Source: Xestospongia bergquistia (lineage: Eukaryota > Porifera > Demospongiae > Haplosclerida > Petrosiidae). Taken from it: a stretch of 64,000 nt of DNA. Within the stretch, counting starts at the first letter, position 1. Each line of letters opens with the position of its first letter. The notes under the pieces are model-generated. The model did no database searches. It saw only the letters and a list, made by a program, of their open reading frames with translations, and was not told the DNA's origin. The DNA is taken from assembly GCA_963965975.1 (NCBI GenBank), contig OZ014422.1, forward strand, positions 2,666,001-2,730,000, in the 5' to 3' direction. Shown one piece after another: positions 1-10,446 of the stretch. The position numbers and the translations under genes were made by a program.

Positions 1-1
1 T

Positions 2-256
2 TCTGCTGAAGAGACCACTTTCCATATCATGGTAGAAGAAGAAGTCACATGTGAACTCAGTTCTTTTGAGAGTGCCTTGATCCACCTGGTTGGCTCTTAC
101 TTCCTTTATGATATAGCATACCCAAAGCCTGTCCAGTCGCTTTTATTAATGATCCAGCACTATGTATTTGGACTAGAAGACTCACAACAAGATACCCCTG
201 CAGTTATTGAGATTGTTACATCTCTAAAGAAGATGGACAGTATACTTTATAATTAG
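2..256 (+). CDS. 3' end of an unrecognised gene (partial)
   Basis: The frame is open from base 2 to a stop at 254-256, so the 5' part lies outside the window. The roughly 85 visible residues hold a hydrophobic helix followed by the segment YPKPVQSLLLMIQHYVFGL. A hydrophobic YPK/YPE segment just before the C-terminus is familiar to me from a group of uncharacterised animal proteins, but I cannot name a family or function. No intron is visible. An AT-rich 3' region with repeated TTTATTATAGTTTA words follows. The reading frame is fairly sure; the identity is unknown. Confidence 0.5.
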   Translation, partial: SAEETTFHIMVEEEVTCELSSFESALIHLVGSYFLYDIAYPKPVQSLLLMIQHYVFGLEDSQQDTPAVIEIVTSLKKMDSILYN

Positions 257-434
257 ATAATGTATAGTTTATTAGTTTATTATAGTTTAGTTTTATTATA
301 GTTTATTTATATAATGTATAGTTTATTAGTTTATTATAGTTTATTTATTATAACAGGTATGTATTATATTGAGTGTTTTATATAATAATAAAATAATGTT
401 ACAGATTTCAATTTTAAAATAATTTTCCAATTTA

Positions 435-567
435 CACTTGAAAGAGTTGCGATATACACCAATATGGTGTAAATATCAGTCTTAGATTTACACCCTAGGG
501 GTAGAGTTTTTAAAGTGTATGGTGCACACCTATTTTGGTGTAAATGTACACCCTTGTTTTAACAGTG
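435..567. mobile_element. Short inverted-repeat element (MITE-like), abuts the next ORF
   Basis: The right edge reads inward as CACTGTTAAAACAAGGGTGT, a typical terminal-repeat style. A weaker inverted match starts at CACTTGAAAGAG on the left. Inside are short palindromic words such as TACACC-AATAT-GGTGTA at 453-469. The element ends directly against the first codons homologous to the helical protein family (569), so it appears to replace or cap the 5' part of that gene. The boundaries are approximate. Confidence 0.4.
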
Positions 568-568
568 C

Positions 569-1300
569 ACTGAAGGTAAAATCAAGAGTTTATTTGGTGA
601 TATTGTAGGCTCAGTGAACAAATGTTGTAATATGGCAAAGAAATTTCAAAATGTTACAAGCACAAACACTGATTGCAACGATTCAGCAAAGACAACTTCA
701 GAAAATGCAAAGGAAATTCTTATGATGCTTGAAGAAGAATTTACCAATAAATATGCTGGTGTTGTCACAGAGAACATTATACAAAACTTTGCTAATATTT
801 CAAAATGTGGTTACATTTACATCAGCCATCAGCTGTGGGCAATTCACCTTGAAATTACTACATTAGCTGCCATAAAGCATTTCATAAAAGGAATGGAGCA
901 TGCAGAGAATACACTTGATGAATTAATGAAGGAGTCCAACAGTCAAGAATTCGATTTATGGTATGGGCAAGTAACCAGGGTTGTTAAAGCAACTTATTGT
1001 GTTTTTTTCTGGGAATCTATTGACTCTGTTTTTCGTGGTCTCCTTTCCTTTCACAAAGAATTAGATGGCTGCACTGAGGAAGATAAGATACATAAACTAC
1101 AAGGTCTTGTTGAGCTTTTTATGAAAAGCACTGGAGCTACATTCACTGCACTAAAATGTAACGAGGAATTGAAGAGGATGAATGATGATCCAGAGAAAGT
1201 AAAAACAAAGCAACCTGAAATAGAAATGACCCATACACGTCATAGTGAACGTACGGCGCGTGGCCAGCGAGGCTGCTGCACCTTTTGCGTATGCATTTAA
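569..1300 (+). CDS. Helical family protein, 5'-truncated copy with Cys-rich C-terminus
   Basis: The open frame runs from 569; the first ATG is at 614. The product matches the C-terminal two thirds of the family seen at 2997-4160, 32985-35320 and 58453-59745. The shared blocks are HLEITTLAAIKHFIKGMEHA, then FWESI, then KLQGLVELFMKST. It is predicted to be all-helical with no signal peptide, so it should be cytosolic. The tail is basic and ends in GCCTFCVCI, whose last four residues could serve as a CaaX prenylation box with extra cysteines for acylation. The N-terminal block found in the paralogues (an AYLG/AYVG motif) is absent because an inverted-repeat element sits upstream. The function is unknown. 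The gene may be a fossil; it looks broken at its 5' end. Confidence 0.55.
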   Translation, partial: TEGKIKSLFGDIVGSVNKCCNMAKKFQNVTSTNTDCNDSAKTTSENAKEILMMLEEEFTNKYAGVVTENIIQNFANISKCGYIYISHQLWAIHLEITTLAAIKHFIKGMEHAENTLDELMKESNSQEFDLWYGQVTRVVKATYCVFFWESIDSVFRGLLSFHKELDGCTEEDKIHKLQGLVELFMKSTGATFTALKCNEELKRMNDDPEKVKTKQPEIEMTHTRHSERTARGQRGCCTFCVCI

Positions 1301-2928
1301 TAATTCAGTTATTCAATTTTACAATTTTATTAACAAATTAGTAATTTCAACATTTTAGTGATATATACATATAAATGATATAAAATGAGTCTTTAATTCT
1401 TGCTATATATAATATGTATTTTATAGTGTAGTCAGCCTAGCCCCCACCCCCTCTCCCCGTCCCAACATGTACAAGATTTTTTCATATTGTTGGATAATTA
1501 TTAAAAAGATGGATAGATGGATATGTCTAGCACTATATTATAGATATAGCTGGATATATATATATATGATATAGACAAAGTGGACAAGACCATGTACATA
1601 TGCTCATACTGTAAGCAAATTAAAAAATAGTTGCAGTGCCATATAATTAATGTGCAGTGAGACAGTATCCTCATGATTTTCCTTCACAAATCCACTAGAG
1701 AGAGAGAGAGAGAGAGTAAACAACATAATCAAATAGGTCTTCAAGAAGTGTCATAGTAACATTATATGTTGTTAAGGAACTCACAAGTAAAATACATTCA
1801 TAATATTATGATATTATAATTAATATATACACATTATACTAATATTCATATGATGTTGTTCTGAACAGAAGAGTTAATATTTAATATTTTAAAATATAAC
1901 ATGTTTATGTATAATTATATATATATATATATAATATAATACATTATACATATATGTTATACAATACACACACATATATGTATGCAATGTAAATTTAGCT
2001 GTTCAACAAACAAAAGGTGGTTTTGCAAAAGTATACACCTCTTCTAGATCTAATAAGTTTACATTAGAGCATATATGCAATCTACCTCCTTATCACATCT
2101 AATTATAAATTATGCATGTATGTATGCTTAGAGCCTTTTGTACAGACAGACTTTATTTAGTCAAAAATGTATGTATGTATGCATATGATTTGTATGTGTA
2201 TAAAATTATGCACACATACATTTTGCATTCTATAGTTTATGCATATACATACATATATAACATGTCTTTAAATTTCCATGAATTATATCCTGTGAGATTT
2301 AAATTATTTTCAAAGTCTATTCATAGTGCATGTGCATGGCAATGTACATAAACATTCACAACATGCAGCATGCATGGGATGGATCTCAAAAAGAGATGCA
2401 CTGACCATGCATGGTGTTATTACAGATAATAGTGCTATAGTGGCAAACAAAAGTATATCTATAGTATAACCTTATAAGAAAATGGTATGAAGAAAGGTCA
2501 TTAACATTGACAAATATAAAATGTGTCTGGTCTCATCTGATAATGTATTGCATAATAATATTTATAAATAATTTTAGCTATAGTTAAGCATGCATGCATG
2601 TCACACACATATACATGAATGGATTCTATATATAGGCTTTATTTCTTCATAATTATTAAATGAGCAAGAAGTCCCATCAGCTATTTAACTAGTCTTCTTG
2701 GGAACCCTATATATAAAAAGCAAGATAGCATATATAGTTGCATGCATGTATGAAATTTGATCGACAGTTTGTTCTGACAGAGCCATAATAACATTTCTTC
2801 CTATACAATTGTTATCAAACTATATGGTCTCATTTCCTCATTTTGATCATGATCATACAACATTTCACAAGTAATAGTCAATGACATCCATGCAGGAGGG
2901 CTTGCTAATGAATATTAGTTTCAGGTGT
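1301..2928. other. Intergenic AT-rich region
   Basis: No convincing coding sequence is seen. The region holds a GA microsatellite near 1697-1714, TA runs near 1915-1945, and many GCATGCATG / TATGTATG words, for example 2112-2300 and 2588-2600. The short open frame at 2112-2351 has this repetitive composition and no recognisable motif. Confidence 0.6.
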
Positions 2929-2930
2929 AC

Positions 2931-2939
2931 CATATAAGT
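2931..2939 (+). promoter_or_regulatory. Candidate TATA element, family promoter
   Basis: The word ATATAAGTG lies about 65 bp upstream of the ATG at 2997. The same ATATAAGTG word occurs about 60 bp upstream of the paralogous start at 32985, and both starts share the context AAAAATGGCA. This suggests a conserved core promoter, inferred from two loci. Confidence 0.4.
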
Positions 2940-2996
2940 GCATGCATGCTGTCATTGCACTTACTATACTGAACTAAGGCACAAAATACTCTAAAA

Positions 2997-4160
2997 ATGG
3001 CATATGGAAAAATGGTAACTGGACAAATGACATCCTACATAGCTCACATTGATGTACAAAAGGTTGAAGTTTCTTATACTGACATTTCGTTGATGTTCAA
3101 GTTGAGCAGTCATGAAATTCAAAATCTTGCTCTTTCTTTTAAAGTAGCCTACCTTGGTGCCATTGTCCTGTTCAGTGATAAAGTTATAAGTAAAGATTTG
3201 AAGAGGTTGCTTAAGAATATTGCTAATTCATCAAGCAAATGTTGTGAAGCAGTCAAGACATCCCGAAATGCTATATCCAACCTCAAGTTTCAAACAAAAG
3301 ATGAACACAAAGCTAGATCATCGATATATGGTGCTCTGGTTAAGGATTTTGAAGGTTTCTCAAAAAATGCAGAAGAAATTTTTAAAAAGCTTGATAAAAA
3401 ATTCAAAGACTTTTATTATCATCGTGGTATCACAGGGAAAATTTTCACTTTACAATCGTTGTTTTTATGATGTAAATGGAATGGTTTATACTACATTTAC
3501 AATAGTAAATATTCCATGAACATTGAACCATGTATTTTTTACATCATGTATATTTGATGGTTTTATTACAACTGTAGTATTACGTGGTTTTTTTGATGTA
3601 AAAGTGTTGTAAAATGTCTTTTATTTCCACCTTAATATATTAAGGTGGAAATAAAAGACATTTCCGACAAGATTCCCGAAAATGAAAATGATCCAGGTGT
3701 ATACTTTAAACGCAACCATGACCTATGGAAAAGCAGAGAGATTCACCTTAGAAATACCACATTGGCTGCCTTATACTACTTTATAAATGGAGTGAACTAT
3801 GCAGTGAAAATACTTACAGAGCTCGTAACAGAATCTGGGGCTAGCAGTAAAAGTACTACCGATCTGACTATTATGCACCATCAACTAGTAGCAACTCGCT
3901 GTGCTTTTTTGTGGGAGTCTATTCGCACTGCTTTTTGCGATCTAGACTTCTTTCAGCAAGAACTGGCTGCATCTAGTAAGAAAGTTAAAACGCATAAGCT
4001 GCACAGTCTTGTTGAGCTTTTCATGAAAAGTACCGAACAAGATCTCGATGAAGATAGCGACGTCGACGAAGATACCGATGATGAAACAGACTTCACAGGT
4101 GAAGAGAAGCCGCCCAGGCCTGTAGTCCAGCAGCCACCTGCAGTGCAGATTAATACCTGA
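2997..4160 (+). pseudogene. Helical family member interrupted by an insertion
   Basis: Two coding stretches, 2997 to about 3433 and about 3642 to 4160, together match the whole 32985 paralogue. The N-terminal block contains LSSHEIQNLALSFKVAYLGA (paralogue: WSNTEIYNLSLSLQVAYVGT). The C-terminal block contains HLRNTTLAALYYFINGV and HSLVELFMKST, then an acidic tail rich in D/E and a proline-rich end. The two parts are separated by about 210 bp with no homology to the family, ending in a perfect palindrome at 3612-3663. It is an all-helical, probably cytosolic protein of unknown function. The copy looks broken unless the insert is spliced out; I found no clean in-phase splice pair. Confidence 0.55.
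3612..3663. repeat. Perfect 52-bp palindrome
   Basis: The left arm 3612-3637 is the exact reverse complement of 3638-3663, with no spacer. The right arm is also the beginning of the resumed family coding frame (codons ending in IKDISDK), so the left arm is an inverted copy of exon sequence. This looks like a rearrangement scar at the edge of the insertion. Confidence 0.85.
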
Positions 4161-4935
4161 TTGGAAAGGAGCTTCGTCGGACATTCTTCTTTTGCTGAAA
4201 AAAGTAGATCACTATAGATTTGACTAGAAACCCGTTAATTAAGTTTAGATAGATAATTGTATATAAATTATAACTCTACCTTAGTTTTTTTACAAAAAGA
4301 CTGCTTTTGCGCAATTGAAAAAGTTAATACTAGTACTAATTTATATCTGTATATAGAAGGCTAGGGATGTGTGTATGTATGTATGTATGTGTATATATAT
4401 ATGTATATATATACGAATCTATGCATGTATGTATGAGGACAGACATCCTAGCTTTTACCTACATACGTTGATGCTTAATGCTTAGAATAAGTGTAGGTTA
4501 TATATTGGGTGTTTGGTATGGTATCTCAGGATACTCTGTTAAGATTTCTACTCAGAGACAAAGTTGGAAACATAGTCTCAGACATACTATATTGACTGAC
4601 ACATTATATTAGATTTAAGGAGACATTTTTGTCCACTGAATGATGTATCAAACATAGGGTGCACATTACATATGTGTTATGACCTGTTATAAGTAAAGAT
4701 AGGTCCTCTAGAACTGAACTTAGTGACTGAACAAAAATGAATCATTTTACACATCCAAAACTAACTTATATACATGACAAATAGGAAGTTTCAAATCATG
4801 ATGACATCAACATACTAACATAATATCACAAGGATTAATAACAATGAAAAATAAGTTACAACAACATGCATGCATAACTCTTATACTTATAATGATGTTT
4901 GCATGGGGGGTTAGCATGCAGGAATTCCATGCAGT
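4161..4935. other. Noncoding stretch
   Basis: No gene is seen. TATG/TA microsatellite sequence lies near 4370-4435; the rest is AT-rich without a long open frame. Confidence 0.5.
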
Positions 4936-4939
4936 CTTC

Positions 4940-6295
4940 TAATTCACCTCCTTATTTTCTTCTGTCTGCTGTAATTTTGTTAATCTATTACAACACATTA
5001 AAATGCAAATATGTAGTTCAAACTCGTTGTATTTAGTGTGAAAAGAATGACATGTCTTGTTTTCTTTTAGTGTAGCATTAGCATATGCATCATAAAGTTC
5101 TTAAGTGATTTCCCAAGTATTTCCTAAAAAGTGATCAGCTGACCGCCAGGTTGTTATAGTACAGTACAACAACCACTGATCATGACACAGAGTAATGAAC
5201 TGAACACTATAGTTTGTTTCCTGCATATGAGAGCCTATACAATGTGTGCATGTATAGCATAATGGTCTTATGATTATTGAATATACTCACTTCAATGTCA
5301 GTGAGTGTTCACAGATGTATTAATATACTTGATAGTCATCATAACAGAAAACATCAGGAAATTGTTGAACTTAAACTAACACCTCAGTAAACAAGAATGC
5401 CTATGCTGATAAAACAAGAGTGGTGACATTACAACTTTTAGGGTGCTAATAGACCAATTTAAATTTAACCACCTCATAATGAAGTAATCAATACCACTTT
5501 TTAATTGATAAGTTAACACACCTGACTGTAGCAGTCAACACTCATTTCATGCTATCCCATTATCCCAAGCAGTGTTATTGGCAGTATTACTGTGCTGTTC
5601 ATCAAAACTATTGATATATTACTAGAAATGAGTAAAAAGTATATAATACGCAGTTCACAATACATCTTTACATTATACCAACAAATTTAGAGTTGTCTTC
5701 CTTATTTTATAAAGATAAAGCCATTTGATTATTGAATATAGTAATATGTTACTAAGATAATGGAGAGAAGGAGAAAGAGGGAGAGACAGAGAGAGAAAGT
5801 AAGAGAGAGGACATTAAGAGAAGATAACTTACTGGCTGTAGTTGACCGATGTTTAAGAATAATAATAATAGAGTTAACAGTCTAATATAATTGTTACTAC
5901 AGGACACAATTCAAGAACTCTGTTATGAGAAACATTGAGAAATATCATATCTTAGTTGCTTAGTTACCATGCATGGCAATGATACCTAGACCTATAGTTT
6001 TGATTTGAGGTTTTAATGCACATTTCCTACTATTTTTGGCTTAGTTAGGTAGTATATCATGATCATATTGGTCTATTTTCAATAGAGACAGGCTTTCTCC
6101 TGTCTTGTCACAATATCTTGTAATAAATCACTAGAGAGAGTTACACATAGTGAAATATGAAGACATACAACAGCCAGTAAAATTAAAAATGTCAGTGATA
6201 AAATTATAGCTACTCTGTTATAATATAGTCTGCCAGAGTTACTTGTACACATTACCTGGTATATTAGAGCTAGTGTTGTCGTTGTGAATGTATAG
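4940..6295 (-). pseudogene. Old degraded copy of the CDK5RAP1 3' region
   Basis: The segment 6060-6290 aligns by eye with 21,590-21,840 of CDK5RAP1 copy A. It has the same CAATAGAGACA, TCACTAGAGAGAGT and TTACTTGTA(C)..CATTACCTGGTAT landmarks in the same order and spacing. The minus-strand translation keeps VTLSSD and a degenerate neighbour exon. The flank also matches: TTGTTGAACTTAAACTAACACC near 5364 corresponds to sequence near 20,403 and 46,850. Divergence is far higher than between copies A and B, and most codons are lost. It is the fourth and oldest copy in this window and is not functional. Confidence 0.6.
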
Positions 6296-6458
6296 GATAT
6301 CAAAACATAACAGTTTCAACACTAGTACTAGATGATAGTGAGTTTGGGAAATTAGAAATAGAAACGGATATTAGTGAATGTCTAAGTGATAATTTTAATA
6401 TTTGTGATATAAAAGTTAACAAATTAATGTAAAAGAACATTGGACTGTTCAACTTATT

Positions 6459-6464
<6 letters not shown>

Positions 6465-6494
<30 letters not shown>
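6465..6494. repeat. (TA)n microsatellite
   Basis: An uninterrupted TA run of about 30 bp. Confidence 0.9.
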
Positions 6495-6498
<4 letters not shown>

Positions 6499-6841
6499 TA
6501 CTACTGCCATATCATGTTTAGTACACAATGTTTTGCAAAGTATTCTAGCAGTTATTCTGAATTAAACCAATCAATAGACATTAGTGAATATAAGACATGT
6601 ACAAAATGTTGTGTCCCATGCTCTTAATTTTGTGTAATATATATCACTATTTTATTTATCGTCTAACTTTAATTTATAAGTTTCCATTCAAACGCTTAGT
6701 CGCAATAATTCATATACATTTGGGTAAACTAGATACATACACTATTTTAAAAAGGTTTGCATTTGTCTCTTCAACTCTCTTGCTTGAACTCTATTTCCTT
6801 ACTGTTTGAATGTCTTCTAAGTCAGCAGTTTTTCAGAAGCG

Positions 6842-6865
6842 GCTAAAGACAGGAATGTTTCCATA
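6842..6865 (+). repeat. Candidate left terminal inverted repeat of the MULE
   Basis: GCTAAAGACAGGAATGTTTC resembles the reverse complement of 12784-12806 (GCTAGACACGGTATGTTTCT). It lies about 180 bp beyond the transposase stop. No target-site duplication could be fixed by eye. Confidence 0.3.
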
Positions 6866-7045
6866 GGAATGTTTCCACAGGAATGGTATATTATATATTC
6901 ATAGCAACTAAATAAACAGTAGGCGGAGTAACAACTAATAATTATACTGTAACAAACTTAAAAGTAAAAAGGAAGTAAAAGTAAAAAGCAAGTGATGTCT
7001 TGTGTAGTAAACAAACTCAAAAGTAAGTGATTAAATCTAGTGTAG

Positions 7046-9990
7046 TCATTCTTCTATTTTAATTGACTTTATCTTAATGCAACTTGAGCAGATCCATGCA
7101 GCAGTTGGTGGATTTTCAATATTAACACATGTCCTACAAAATAGATGGTAATATTATATGTTAATCTTAGTCTGTATATTATTACCAAATCTAGTATATA
7201 TAATATACCATTTAATATACTTACCCGTGAAACCATCTGCAGCAGTCATCACATTCTATCATGTTTCTGTGTGTTGTAGATAGTTGGCAATGAGAGCACA
7301 TCCATTCAAGACGTTTGGTAGTCACTGTGGTTTTGTGTTGATGATAGTATGGTTGAAGTGTAATGTCACCTTACCTAGTTGTTGTAATGCTTCCCATGCT
7401 TCATTTGTCACGTATTCCTGAATGTTAGAGATATCAAAGTCAATTATCTCATCAGGTAGGTTGTCCATTTTCTTTTTCATTTGTACCAGTGTTAATTTGT
7501 TTGCTGTTCCATTAATGATCTTATCTGCTCTATCTTTGGTACATAACAGTATTAGAGTATCTATAAAGGGAAAGTAATTGTTATTTTATTGTTTAATGTT
7601 AGATTTAGTCATACCATATGTGGCTTTCTTTGTCATATACAATCTTGTGTCATTGTTTAATTGTTTTTCAATTTCTTCTTTTTCAGTGTTCTTTGGCTTT
7701 GCTAGTCTAACTGATGGTTTTTTTGGTCTTTTTCGAGTGCTGAAGAATGGTCATTGTGGAACTATAGTTTTATTTACTGGTTCATGTTGTGTCAGTGGAA
7801 GTACTGGTTTCATGTGCTCTAAATGACATTTTATTAGTCCTATTGTGGTACCAAGCTGTGTGTTTATTGTTTGTAATGTCTGTTTATCAGTACATTGTTC
7901 TACTAATGTTGTAATAGTCTGAATTTTGTTAAAAACGTGTTGTCTGGTTTCAATAATGTCCAAATCACCACCATCTGACATTATTGCTTTAAGTAAGTCA
8001 TTTAGTTCTTTGTCTCAATTCTTTCCATCATTAGTTGAGTTGTTTTCATTTAGTTGTTCTTGACTGTTTTGTTGTTGAAATTGTACCATTAAATGAATGT
8101 GTTTGCATATGTTTCCTATTGTAGTATAGTCTTGACATGTACAGGAGTAGAAGTGGACACATATGTTGCAGTCATTACATCTTAGTCTACAATTCACTGG
8201 GCATACCTCATTTTCTATAGTCACTCTATATTTGTCATTACCACATGATGATGTCACGTCCCATACTCCATCTTTAACTTGTTCAACTGAATCTATTGTC
8301 ATGTCCTTGCTGGTTAAATGTCTTTTGTGTATGTCAATCAATCTCTTTGTCTACTTTCCCTTGGTTAGTTTTATAAGTCGTTTGAATGCTTTGTCCCTTG
8401 TAATTTTCTTTAATGTATTGATACAATTGTCCACTCTTTTATTGATCCTACCATTCATGTATATATACTTTAATACACGATGGAAAGCCTCAACATACAT
8501 GTTCGTATTAATAAACGATCCCTGTCTATAGCATTGTGCCCATTGTTGTTTTCTATCTACGTAGGTTCTGATAAAATATTCTGCAAATGGAGATGTTTCA
8601 TCATTCATCTGAAGTTGTTGAATAGTTTTTGTTAGAAGTATTTGAAATTTCTGTATGTCTTTCTCTTCCAGTAAAACACGCAAGTTGTGATACACTGCTA
8701 CCTGTGTCTGTTTGTCTTTTATCAACAAGAGTTTCTCATGCCATGCCCTATCCACATGCCAGGTGCATAACAGTTTGTTGTTGACTTCACCAAACACTTA
8801 CCTCCAGGCATTATAAAACTGCTCAGCGTCATCAGACATGAACCATTGTGGTGTTATGGAACTGACCCTCTTCTTAACTGCTGTGAGAAAATTGTGAAGC
8901 ACAAATTGATCTTCACGATTTGACAAACACCAACCAACAGGGTAGCCTTCACCAAATTCACCTACTACTACCAATGTGACCAAGGAGAAGTTATAGCTAT
9001 TAGTGCCATGGGTGGAATCAATGCATAATATTTACTGATCCCCAAACTTCTTCATCATGGATGCTTGCATTGGTGTTTGTAGACATATCAGGAAGTCATC
9101 ATCACACATGTTGTTGGATTCATCTGACTGAGGACAGCCTTGAGGTTTATACACAATAACTGGATTCCTATCTTCCTTTTCCATCATTTCTTTTACCCAA
9201 CAGTCAACACTTGTTGCATCATTCTTATCTCTTTGTTTACTATTTAGGTGATATGATTTTTCAATATTTCCAATGTCTTTTCTACTTATTAGATGAACTC
9301 GTTTCAGATCTGTGGCAACACTGTCACGTACCTTGTCCAAAATGTGTTGAAATGAGACTCCCTGAAGCAATTGTCCAGCAACAGAGAGTCTAACATTATC
9401 AGGTAAACATATATGTCCTAGATCTGTTGTGTGTCAATAGTGTGTATCGCATACTTCTACCTGCACTTTACCTGTAGTTTGTTCAGTCATTGTCTTAATT
9501 AAGGCTGTACAATAGGTATTAAGCTTGCAAGTCCCTTGAACTTTGATCTGTCATTTTCCAGTCCCCTTTGTATTGTAGAATCCGCTTCTGTTGCAGTAAT
9601 AATAGCATATTAATTTGTCATCAGTGTCCCTTTTATTTCCCGTTGCTTTGACAAAAGAAGATGAAATCTTTTCTTTGAACCATGTTTTCCATCTTTTAAA
9701 TTCTATGGGAGATTAATATAACACTAGCCTCTTAGATGATACATGGATAAAATTATACCTTCATTGTCTGCAAATGTAAATGTCTTTAATTTCATCTCTA
9801 TTCTGTGTGTGCTGGTTAAATGTTCACGTAGCTGTGTCAGTCTCTGTGTCGTAAAATGACAGTTAGGCTCATGACAATGAAGAATTCCTGAGCTTTCATA
9901 ATGAAGAGCTTTCTTGTGTTTGAAAAGACCACTTCTGCTTTGGTATACCTTTCCACAATCCAAGCATTGGTATTTGTTATCAACCTACAC
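7046..9990 (-). pseudogene. MULE transposase with C2H2, SWIM and PHD fingers (decayed)
   Basis: On the minus strand, C2H2 fingers come first (CLDCGKVYQSRSGLFKHKKA near 9960-9890, then CHEPNCHF...H...H). A FAR1/FLYWCH-like segment follows (ICYYCNRSGFYNTK, VQGTCKLNTYCTA). Next is the transposase core: ILCIDSTHGTNSYNF with the first acidic residue, GEGYPVGWCLSNRED, FMSDDAEQFYNAW, LLCTWHVDRAW, and NTNMYVEAFHRVLK. A SWIM finger follows (CTCQDYTTIGNICKHIH), then a split PHD finger at 7320-7060 (CSHC, MIECDDCCRWFHG, then WICSSC). The frame carries in-frame stops at 9551, 9434, 9032, 8798, 8351, 8015 and 7751, yet I see no frameshift. Decay is therefore by substitution, several compatible with C-to-T change. 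The core is the standard animal MULE type. Confidence 0.8.
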
Positions 9991-10039
9991 ATATAAAGCT
10001 ACTAATTTCTTTAGCATTGTTGTCCCAATTTTAACCTTT

Positions 10040-10446
10040 TGTAATTGTGTCTTTTGTTTGGTTCCTGTGACTTTAATAGTTGTTTGTTGTGTTGCATTGG
10101 TTGCTACCGTACACAAAGTAAGTTGCTCATGAGTTAAAACTTACTCTTTAAGAGCTGTAAACCACCTTTGGTACCACTTCCTATGGTTAGATTACTGACT
10201 TGTGATGTGACTTTGGTAGTTGTTTGTTGTATTGCATTATTTACTATCATATGGCAAAATAAGATGCCCATTAATTGGGACTTACACTTTGAGGGCTGTA
10301 GGCCACCATTGCTAGCACTTCCTCTGATTGGATTACTTTTAATTGCACAAGCAAGAGCTGAATTTTTCTGAGGATTTAATCGATCTTCATTGGCTTCCCT
10401 GATGTAATACATAATACATGTGTCGTGGTTAAGTTATTAGCAACTT
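10040..10446 (-). CDS. Linker exons between ULP1 and zinc-finger modules
   Basis: After the ULP1 domain, exons continue in frame: NEDRLNPQKNSALACAIKSN (near 10400-10330) and two similar blocks, NPIRGSASNGGLQPSK and NLTIGSGTKGGLQLLK. A TNATQQTT / NNAIQQTTTK motif also recurs. The blocks look like duplicated exons of low-complexity linker. They suggest that ULP1 and the transposase are made from one transcript. Exon edges are approximate. Confidence 0.4.

Noticed and set aside
6079-6303. A membrane-protein-like minus-strand frame
   Set aside because: It overlaps the degraded CDK5RAP1 exon (VTLSSD); the apolar part is old intron sequence.
6313-6433. Short exon-like stretch ending KVNKLM
   Set aside because: It has an AG acceptor and an open frame but no partner exon or family; support is too thin.
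7046-9553. Stop-codon readthrough or a variant genetic code in the transposase
   Set aside because: All three stop codons occur, and host genes nearby use them normally; decay is simpler.
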